Positions 52,105 through 59,074 of a DNA stretch of 64,000 nt are shown piece by piece (within the stretch, counting starts at the first letter, position 1; every line of letters begins with the position of its first letter). The notes under the pieces were generated by a model. The model was not told where the DNA came from and did no database searches. It saw nothing but the letters and a program-made list of their open reading frames with translations. The position numbers were made by a program, and so were the translations under genes. Source of the stretch: Limnobacter litoralis (GTDB lineage: Bacteria > Pseudomonadota > Gammaproteobacteria > Burkholderiales > Burkholderiaceae_B). The stretch lies in NCBI RefSeq assembly GCF_030160455.1, contig NZ_BSOJ01000006.1, positions 423,999-487,998 on the forward strand, read 5' to 3'.

Positions 52105-54771
52105 GTGAGCTTCGGTCTGCCACCCGGGCCAAACGTCGGCACGCAGTTAAAAGCGCTGCGCCGCAAAAAGGCGCAACAAGCCCGTCAGGAAAAGGCGGCC
52201 ACCCAGGCTGCTGCACCCACAACCTCCACTGAACTGCCAGAGTCTGCCAGCACTGTAAGCCCCGCCCCCACGGTGGCGGTTGGGCCCAAAGTGTGCGCGG
52301 TGAATGACGACACCGTTCAACGCTGGTTTGAATCCCGACACTGGACCGCATTCGACTTTCAAAAGTCGGTGTGGCAAGCCATGCAGGCGGGCCACAGTGG
52401 TTTGCTGCACGCCACCACCGGTTCCGGCAAAACACTGGCGGTGTGGGTGGGCGCTTTGCTGCGCCTGGCGGGTTTGCCGGCCTCGCGCGCGGCCGCCACC
52501 CGCGTGATGTGGGTCACGCCCATGCGCGCTTTGGCGGCAGACACCACCCGCAGCCTGAACACTGCCATGGAGGGGCTGGTGGGTGTGGCCGACGTGGCCC
52601 AACTGACGGGCGACACCCCCCCGGCCGAGCGCACGCGCATACAACGCAAGCCCCCTTTTGGTTTGGTCACCACGCCTGAAAGCCTGACCCTGATGCTGAC
52701 GCGTGAGGCCTCGCTGTCCGCACTGGCCAAGGTGCAAGTGCTGGTGGTGGACGAATGGCACGAACTGGTCGGCAACAAACGTGGCGTGCAATTGCAACTG
52801 GCCATTGCGCGTTTGGTGAAACTGAATCCGGCTCTGCAGGTGTGGGGCCTTAGCGCCACACTGGGCAACCTCGACGATTCCATGCGCATCTTGCTGCGGC
52901 CAGTCAACGCCGACCAGGGTCGAACCCTGGTGCAGGGTGCGCTCAACAAAGCCTTGCAGATCGACACGCTGATTCCCGATTCATTCGAGCACTTTCCGTG
53001 GGGCGGGCATTTGGGCCTGCGCCAGTTGCCGGCGGTGGCCGCTGAAATTGAACAGTCTGCCAGCACGCTCGTGTTCACCAACACCCGGTCGCAGGCTGAA
53101 ATCTGGTACCAAGCCCTGCTGGACGCCAACCCACATTGGGCCGGGCTGGTGGCCTTGCACCACGGGTCGCTGGACAAAACCGTGCGCGAATGGGTGGAAC
53201 ATGGCTTGAAAAACGGCCTTCTGAAGGCGGTGGTCTGCACCTCGTCACTCGACCTGGGCGTGGACTTTCTACCCGTTGAACGGGTGATCCAGATCGGTTC
53301 GCCCAAGGGCGTGGCCCGCCTGCTGCAGCGTGCAGGGCGTTCCGGCCATGCGCCGGGCCGCACCTCTCGCATCACCGTGGTGCCCACCAACGCGCTGGAA
53401 ATGCTGGAATCGGCGGCCGCGCGGGTGGCTGTGCAATCCGGGCAAATTGAAAGCCGCTACAGCCCCGAAATCCCGCTGGATGTGTTGGTTCAACACCTGG
53501 TGACCGTGGCCATGGGCGGTGGCTTCAAGGTGGATGAACTCTTTGACGAAGTGCGAACCACCGAGGCCTTCGCCAAGCTGACCGAGGCGCAAATGGCTTG
53601 GGCCGTGGCCTTTGTGGAGAAAGGCGGCAACAGCTTGAGCGCCTATCCCGATTACCAGCGCGTGGCCCCCGATGAGCAGGGCGTGTACCGCGTGCAGCGC
53701 AAAGACATTGCCCGGCGGCACGCCATGTCCGTGGGCACCATTGTGTCGGACACCGCCATGCAAGTGGCCTGGCTGACCGGTGGCCGCTTGGGCACCATCG
53801 AAGAAAGTTTCATCGCCCGGCTGAAGGCGGGCGAGTGTTTCAGTTTTGCGGGCCGCGTGCTGGAGCTGGTGCGTGTGCGCGACATGACCGCCTATGTGCG
53901 CAAGGCCGACCGCAAAAAAGCCACCGTGCCGCAGTGGCAGGGCGGCAAAATGCCGCTGAGCACGGAACTGGCCCACCGTGTGGTTGCCCTGCTGGGCGAA
54001 CATCAGCAGGGTGGCGCTCCCAACCCGGCCCTGCCCGAGTTGCAGGCCCTGGAGGGTTTGCTGGCCATTCAGCAACGTTGGAGCGCACTGCCCAGCCCAA
54101 GCACCGTTTTGGCTGAGTACTACCAAAGCAAAGAAGGACACCACCTGTTTTTATACCCCTTCGAGGGGCGCATGGTGCACATTGGCTTGGCCAGCTTGCT
54201 GGCCTGGCGTGTTTCGCAGCATCAGTCGGGCACCTTTTCCATTGCCATGAACGACTACGGCTTCGAGCTGCTGAGCGCCCAACCCTTTGACTGGCACACC
54301 CTGCTGCAAGGTGGTGCAGCCACGCAGGCTTTGTTGTCAGACGACGACCTGCTGGAAGACCTGCTGGGTTGCCTCAATGCGTCTGAGTTGGCGCAGCGCC
54401 GCTTCCGCGAAATTGCGCGCATTTCCGGCCTGGTGTTTCAGGGGTATCCGGGTGCCGCCAAAAGCGCACGGCAGTTGCAGGCCTCGTCCGGCTTGTTCTA
54501 CGAGGTGTTTCAGCAGTACGACCCCGAGAACCTGCTGCTGCAGCAGGCCCAACGCGAGGCGCTGGAACAGGAACTGGAATTGGGCCGCATGCGCGAGGTG
54601 TTGGCCAGCCTGCGCAGCAAGCAATGGGTGCTGAAAACTTTGCCCCGGCCCAGCCCGTTCTCTTTTCCGCTGATGATTGAACGCCTGCGCGAAACCGTCA
54701 GCAATGAAACGCTAAGCACCCGCGTTCAGCGCATGGTGGCCGAGCTTGAAAAGCAGGCCGAGGTGGGCTGA
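52105..54771 (+). CDS. Ligase-associated DNA helicase, Lhr-core type
   Basis: A superfamily 2 helicase of 888 residues. A flexible N-terminal tail of about 65 residues precedes the first RecA-like domain with Walker A TTGSGKT (residues about 104-111) and the DEWH box typical of Lhr (VVDEWHELVGNKRG). The second RecA-like domain has TSSLDLGVDFLPVERVIQIGSPKG and QRAGRSGHAPG, and the winged-helix and C-terminal Lhr-core regions follow. Such helicases unwind DNA or RNA-DNA duplexes with 3'-to-5' movement. The GTG start lies three bases after the mnmH stop. It ends one base before the PdeM start region. Confidence 0.94.
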   Translation: MSFGLPPGPNVGTQLKALRRKKAQQARQEKAATQAAAPTTSTELPESASTVSPAPTVAVGPKVCAVNDDTVQRWFESRHWTAFDFQKSVWQAMQAGHSGLLHATTGSGKTLAVWVGALLRLAGLPASRAAATRVMWVTPMRALAADTTRSLNTAMEGLVGVADVAQLTGDTPPAERTRIQRKPPFGLVTTPESLTLMLTREASLSALAKVQVLVVDEWHELVGNKRGVQLQLAIARLVKLNPALQVWGLSATLGNLDDSMRILLRPVNADQGRTLVQGALNKALQIDTLIPDSFEHFPWGGHLGLRQLPAVAAEIEQSASTLVFTNTRSQAEIWYQALLDANPHWAGLVALHHGSLDKTVREWVEHGLKNGLLKAVVCTSSLDLGVDFLPVERVIQIGSPKGVARLLQRAGRSGHAPGRTSRITVVPTNALEMLESAAARVAVQSGQIESRYSPEIPLDVLVQHLVTVAMGGGFKVDELFDEVRTTEAFAKLTEAQMAWAVAFVEKGGNSLSAYPDYQRVAPDEQGVYRVQRKDIARRHAMSVGTIVSDTAMQVAWLTGGRLGTIEESFIARLKAGECFSFAGRVLELVRVRDMTAYVRKADRKKATVPQWQGGKMPLSTELAHRVVALLGEHQQGGAPNPALPELQALEGLLAIQQRWSALPSPSTVLAEYYQSKEGHHLFLYPFEGRMVHIGLASLLAWRVSQHQSGTFSIAMNDYGFELLSAQPFDWHTLLQGGAATQALLSDDDLLEDLLGCLNASELAQRRFREIARISGLVFQGYPGAAKSARQLQASSGLFYEVFQQYDPENLLLQQAQREALEQELELGRMREVLASLRSKQWVLKTLPRPSPFSFPLMIERLRETVSNETLSTRVQRMVAELEKQAEVG

Positions 54772-54772
54772 C

Positions 54773-55453
54773 ATGAGCGACGCCAACATCGCCCTGCTGG
54801 ACCATTCGGCCGGGCTGGTTTCTCGCACTGTTCAAACCCCGGCGGGTGAACTGGTGCTGTCCGCCTGGAAAACGGTGTATAGCCCGCAACACCGTGCCCT
54901 GTTTGTGGCCGACGTGCATTTGGGCAAGGCCCACACCTTTCGTCAACTGGGCGTGCCCGTGCCGCAGGGCACCACCGGCAGCAACCTGCAGCGCCTGTCG
55001 CAAGCCATGGCCCACTTTCAGCCCCGCACCCTGGTGGTGCTGGGCGACCTGCTGCACAGCCGCCATGCCTTGAATGACCCACTGAACGAACAAGTTCTGG
55101 CCTGGGTGGCACAACACACAGCGGTGCAAAAGGTACTGGTGCGGGGCAACCACGACGACAAGGCGGGCGACCCACCCTTGGCTTGGGGCTTTGAGGTGGT
55201 GGACGAGCCCTTTGCGCTGGGGCAACTGGCTTTGTGCCATTACCCGCAAAGCAGGGCGGGGCAGTTTGTGCTGGCTGGGCATCAACACCCGGCGTGCATT
55301 ATTCGGGGGGCAGGCAGGTCGCGGGTGCGGCTGCCGTGCTTTCATGTGCAGCAGGGGGGCATTACCCTGCCTTCATTCGGGCAATTCACTGGGGCGTTTG
55401 TGGTGCAACCCGCCCCCGGTGAACAAGTGGTGGCGGTGCTCGCCACCCACTAG
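54773..55453 (+). CDS. pdeM: Ligase-associated DNA damage response endonuclease PdeM
   Basis: A manganese-dependent phosphoesterase of the calcineurin fold, 226 residues, found with Lhr, ligase and exonuclease. Metal-binding motifs are VADVHLGKAHTFR, VVLGDLLHSR, VRGNHDDK and LAGHQHP. The ATG at 54773 starts two bases after the helicase stop codon. An upstream ATG in frame at 54746 lies inside the helicase gene and is not preferred. It is the last gene of the plus-strand run and meets doxX tail to tail with two bases between. Confidence 0.92.
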   Translation: MSDANIALLDHSAGLVSRTVQTPAGELVLSAWKTVYSPQHRALFVADVHLGKAHTFRQLGVPVPQGTTGSNLQRLSQAMAHFQPRTLVVLGDLLHSRHALNDPLNEQVLAWVAQHTAVQKVLVRGNHDDKAGDPPLAWGFEVVDEPFALGQLALCHYPQSRAGQFVLAGHQHPACIIRGAGRSRVRLPCFHVQQGGITLPSFGQFTGAFVVQPAPGEQVVAVLATH

Positions 55454-55455
55454 TT

Positions 55456-55878
55456 TCAACGCTTGGATTTCAAGGCCACAAACAGCAGGCCACCGGTGAC
55501 CGCAATGTTTTTCAGGAACATCAGTTGCATCACATAGGCCTGGTCAGCCGGTGCCGCCCAGAAGTTGTGAAACAGGAACGAAGCCATCAGGGTGAAACCG
55601 GCCAGCAGCAGCGCCGCAATTTGGGTTTGGAAGCCGAACACCAGCGCGAGGCCCGCGCCCAGTTCAACCACCATGCCGGCTGCAGCCATTACATTGGCGG
55701 CAGGCAGGCCGACCGATTGAATGTAAGCCACGGTTTGTGAAAAGCCGGTCAGCTTGCCCCAGCCCGCCAGCAAAAACATCAGCGCCAGCAGCACGCGGGC
55801 CACAATGGTGAGGGGTGCTTCAAACTGATTCAAAATGTTTGAAACTGCATTGTTGGAAGTTTGGGTTGAAGTGCTCAT
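55456..55878 (-). CDS. DoxX-family membrane protein
   Basis: A 140-residue membrane protein with four helices and the DoxX pattern (ARVLLALMFLLAGWGKLTGF, then a Gly/Ala-rich AGMVVELGAGLALVFGF). DoxX-like proteins occur with thiosulfate oxidation or with unknown redox roles, and no partner gene is beside this one. A perfect palindrome at 55973-55989 lies about 95 bases upstream of its start. Confidence 0.9.
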   Translation of the reverse strand: MSTSTQTSNNAVSNILNQFEAPLTIVARVLLALMFLLAGWGKLTGFSQTVAYIQSVGLPAANVMAAAGMVVELGAGLALVFGFQTQIAALLLAGFTLMASFLFHNFWAAPADQAYVMQLMFLKNIAVTGGLLFVALKSKR

Positions 55879-55972
55879 TGCATTGTCCTTTTTAGGATTG
55901 GGTGAGTGAGGTCAGTGATCGTATTGTTCACCCCTTCAATGCAAAGGCCAAGTGTTTAAATTTGTAGAGCTT

Positions 55973-55989
55973 ATTCAAATTATTTGAAT
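55973..55989. promoter_or_regulatory. Perfect palindrome upstream of doxX
   Basis: ATTCAAAT, T, ATTTGAAT is a perfect eight-base dyad around one base, in AT-rich DNA between doxX and the next minus-strand gene. It lies nine bases from the stop of that gene and could be a regulator site or a weak terminator; no T-run follows. Confidence 0.4.
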
Positions 55990-55997
55990 ATAGATCA

Positions 55998-56504
55998 TCA
56001 AAAATTTCCAAATGGTGTTTTGGTCACGCATTTGTTTTTGTTAATCAGGTTAAACGCCATCATCAGGGTGGCTGCACCCCCTAAGCCCCCAATTCCACTT
56101 GCAATGGCTGAAGTAAAAATCATTCTATCGCCCGCGTTCTCAAGACCCCCTCGCTTTGCCAAGCTGCCTGCGCCAAAAGCCAACGCCGCAGAGCCAAGCA
56201 GGCTGGCGCTTACGATGCCGGTCCACTTGAATGCTTCCATAAACGTGTCGCTGACATGGTGGTAATACTCGTTGCTGGCACAGCCATGGTCGGCCTCGTT
56301 CAGCAAATGCCGCTGCCCCCCGGTGTAATGCCCCTCGCTTTGGGCCGACTGCAGCAGGCTGTAGGCCAGCCCCCCGGCCGCCAATGCGCACACCCCCGCT
56401 TGTGCAGCCAGCTTGGCGTAAGTGGCCATGCCAGGTCGCCTTGCAACTTGCAGGCTTGCGGGTTGATGCGGGTCACTGTGAATGGTCAATGCGGTGTGTG
56501 CCAT
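55998..56504 (-). CDS. Orphan membrane protein of 168 residues
   Basis: No family was recognised. The first 25 residues are hydrophilic, followed by one hydrophobic segment at about residues 28-48, then a polar region with several His residues and three cysteines in total, and two Gly/Ala-rich hydrophobic segments at about 95-115 and 132-152. It is probably in the inner membrane. The gene is divergent from tetR by 130 bases. Confidence 0.6.
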   Translation of the reverse strand: MAHTALTIHSDPHQPASLQVARRPGMATYAKLAAQAGVCALAAGGLAYSLLQSAQSEGHYTGGQRHLLNEADHGCASNEYYHHVSDTFMEAFKWTGIVSASLLGSAALAFGAGSLAKRGGLENAGDRMIFTSAIASGIGGLGGAATLMMAFNLINKNKCVTKTPFGNF

Positions 56505-56613
56505 GGTCGTTCAAAAAGTCAAAGACGACCTAGGTGATGATCTCCTCTAAAGAGTTCATTTTTTGCAGGCCTTTCACCCAAATTTTAAAACCGCGTGTAC
56601 ACTAATAAAAAAA

Positions 56614-56623
56614 CGAACGTTCG
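56614..56623. promoter_or_regulatory. Perfect palindrome before tetR, candidate TetR operator
   Basis: CGAACGTTCG is a perfect ten-base palindrome ending 11 bases before the tetR start, with further partial symmetry on both sides. TetR-type regulators usually bind such sites over their own promoter. No ribosome binding site is visible between it and the ATG, so transcription may start very close to the gene. Confidence 0.6.
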
Positions 56624-56634
56624 GTCTATTTTTT

Positions 56635-57243
56635 ATGCGCAAAGGTGAACAGACACGCGCCGCCATTCTTGAGGCGGCTCTGGAAATAGCCTCCACCCAA
56701 GGGTTGGAAGGGCTCACCATTGGCGCCATCGCCGACAAAATGACCATGAGCAAAAGCGGCGTGTTCGCCCACTTTGGCTCGCGCGAAGAACTGCAGATCG
56801 CCGTTCTCAAGGAATACGAAACCCAGTTCATTCAAGCCGTGCTGTTTCCCTGTGTGAAAGAACCCCGTGGCCTGCCCCGTTTGCAGGCCATTTTCTTGCG
56901 CTGGCTCGACCGAATCGGCAAAGAAATCGACAGTGGTTGCATCTACATCTCGGGCGCGACAGAATACGATGATCGCCCCGGCGCCGTGCGCGATGTGTTG
57001 GTCAAAATGCACCGCGACTGGCAAAAAGAGATGCACAAAGCCGCCCAGCAGGCCATTGAAGCAGAACATCTCAGCAGCAACCGAACCAGCGCTGACCAGC
57101 TGGTTTTTGAAATGGTGGGGCTGATTCTGGCCGCACACCAACAAGGCCGCCTCATGGGCGACCCCCATTCAGTCAAACGCGCCCGCGAGGGGTTTGAACG
57201 AATGATCCAGCACTACAAGAACAATCCCGTTAATGTGAATTAA
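56635..57243 (+). CDS. TetR-family regulator of the beta-oxidation operon
   Basis: A 202-residue regulator: N-terminal helix-turn-helix with GAIADKMTMSKSGVFAHFGSREELQIAV, then a helical ligand-binding domain. TetR proteins next to acyl-CoA dehydrogenase genes usually respond to acyl-CoA, which fits the context. The ATG at 56635 fits the TetR N-terminus MRKGEQTRAAILEAA. It lies 23 bases before the acyl-CoA dehydrogenase gene on the same strand. Confidence 0.9.
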   Translation: MRKGEQTRAAILEAALEIASTQGLEGLTIGAIADKMTMSKSGVFAHFGSREELQIAVLKEYETQFIQAVLFPCVKEPRGLPRLQAIFLRWLDRIGKEIDSGCIYISGATEYDDRPGAVRDVLVKMHRDWQKEMHKAAQQAIEAEHLSSNRTSADQLVFEMVGLILAAHQQGRLMGDPHSVKRAREGFERMIQHYKNNPVNVN

Positions 57244-57265
57244 GTGAGTTTCAGGAGACCGTAAC

Positions 57266-59056
57266 ATGGGGCAATACACACCACCACTGCGCGACATGCA
57301 ATTTGTGATGCACGAGCTGTTCGACGCCGAAGGCACCTTCAAGCAGATTCCTGCTTTTGAAGACATGGACGCCGACACCATCAACCAGATTCTGGAAGAG
57401 GGCGGCAAATTCTGCGCCGAGGTGCTGCAACCCCTGAACGCCGTGGGCGATTCAGAAGGCTGTACCCACAACAAAACCGACTTCTCGGTGAAAACACCCA
57501 CCGGCTTCAAAGAGGCCTACAAACAGTATGTTGAAGCCGGCTGGCCAGCACTGAGCTGCGACCCCGAATTCGGCGGCCAGGGCCTGCCCGTTACCGTGAA
57601 CCAGGCCTTTTATGAAATGATGAACGCCGCCAACCAGGCCTGGACCATGTACCCCGGCCTGACCCACGGCGCATACGACTGCCTGCACGCACACGGCACC
57701 CCCGAACAAAAGGCCACCTACCTGCCCAAGCTGACCAGCGGTGAATGGACCGGCACCATGTGCCTGACCGAGCCACACTGCGGCACCGACCTGGGCATGC
57801 TGCGCAGCAAGGCCGAGCCACAGGCCGACGGCAGCTACAAAATCACCGGCGCAAAAATCTTCATCAGCAGTGGTGAACACGACATGGCCGAAAACATCAT
57901 TCACCTGGTGTTGGCCCGTCTGCCCGCCGCACCCGCCGGCACCAAGGGCATTTCACTGTTCCTGGTGCCCAAATTCATTCCCAATGCCGACGGCAGCCTG
58001 GGTGCACGCAACCCGATCAACTGCGGCGCCATCGAGCACAAAATGGGCATTCACGGCAACTCAACTTGCCAGATGAACCTGGACGGCGCAACCGGCTGGA
58101 TTATTGGTCAGCCTCACAAAGGCCTGAACGCCATGTTCGTGATGATGAACGCCGCCCGCTTGGGCGTGGGCATGCAGTCCCTCGGCCTGACCGAAGTGGC
58201 CTACCAAAACGCTGTGGTGTACGCCAAAGACCGCATTCAAAGCCGTTCACTGACAGGCCCCAAGGCCACCGACAAGCAGGCTGACCCCATCATCGTTCAC
58301 CCCGATGTTCGCAAAATGCTGCTGACCGCCCGCGCTTACGCCGAAGGTGGCCGTGCACTGTGCTTGTGGACTTCTTTGGAGCTGGACAAAGAACTGAGCC
58401 ACCCCGACGAGGCCGTGCGCAAGGAAGCCGCCGACATGGTGGCCCTGGCCACCCCCATCGTGAAGGCCTTTATTACTGACAACGCCTGGGAAGCCACTTC
58501 CCACTGCATGCAGGTGTACGGCGGTCACGGTTACATTGCCGAGTGGGGCATGGAACAGTACGTGCGCGACAGCCGCATCAACATGATTTACGAAGGCACC
58601 AACACCATTCAGTCGCTCGACCTGCTGGGTCGCAAAGTGCTGGCCGACGGTGGCGCCAAACTGCAGAAATTCGGCAAGCAAGTGCGCGCCTTCTGCGAAG
58701 CGGAAAGCAACAACGCCGCCATGGCCGAGTTCATCGCACCGCTGGCAGACCTCGGTGAAAAAGTGGGCAAGCTGACCATGGAAATCGGTGGCAAAGCCAT
58801 GCAAAACCCCGATGAAGTGGGCGCAGCCGCGGTGGACTACCTGCGTGTGGTCGGCCACCTGTTCTACGCCTTCTTCCTGGCCAAGTCCGCCAAAATCGCC
58901 CTGGAAAAGCAGGGCAGCGGTGACAAGTTCTACACCGCCAAGTTGCACACTGTCCGTTTCTACTTCCAGAAAATGCTGCCCGAAACAGCCATGCTGATTC
59001 GCAAGGCACGCGCAGGCTCAGCCAGCCTGATGGAAATGGAAGCAGACCTGTTCTAA
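57266..59056 (+). CDS. Acyl-CoA dehydrogenase (long form with C-terminal domain)
   Basis: A 596-residue flavoprotein that introduces the trans-2 double bond in acyl-CoA. It has an N-terminal extra helix region, the core domain with MCLTEPHCGTDLG and GAKIFISSGEHD, the late EGTNTIQSLDLLGRKVL with the conserved acidic region, and an extra C-terminal domain of about 130 residues. This long form resembles DmdC/FadE5-like enzymes. AGGAG lies nine bases before the ATG. It is the first enzyme of the operon, followed by the HAD-ECH fusion after 18 bases. Confidence 0.93.
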   Translation: MGQYTPPLRDMQFVMHELFDAEGTFKQIPAFEDMDADTINQILEEGGKFCAEVLQPLNAVGDSEGCTHNKTDFSVKTPTGFKEAYKQYVEAGWPALSCDPEFGGQGLPVTVNQAFYEMMNAANQAWTMYPGLTHGAYDCLHAHGTPEQKATYLPKLTSGEWTGTMCLTEPHCGTDLGMLRSKAEPQADGSYKITGAKIFISSGEHDMAENIIHLVLARLPAAPAGTKGISLFLVPKFIPNADGSLGARNPINCGAIEHKMGIHGNSTCQMNLDGATGWIIGQPHKGLNAMFVMMNAARLGVGMQSLGLTEVAYQNAVVYAKDRIQSRSLTGPKATDKQADPIIVHPDVRKMLLTARAYAEGGRALCLWTSLELDKELSHPDEAVRKEAADMVALATPIVKAFITDNAWEATSHCMQVYGGHGYIAEWGMEQYVRDSRINMIYEGTNTIQSLDLLGRKVLADGGAKLQKFGKQVRAFCEAESNNAAMAEFIAPLADLGEKVGKLTMEIGGKAMQNPDEVGAAAVDYLRVVGHLFYAFFLAKSAKIALEKQGSGDKFYTAKLHTVRFYFQKMLPETAMLIRKARAGSASLMEMEADLF

Positions 59057-59074
59057 TTTTACAAGGAGACCCAA

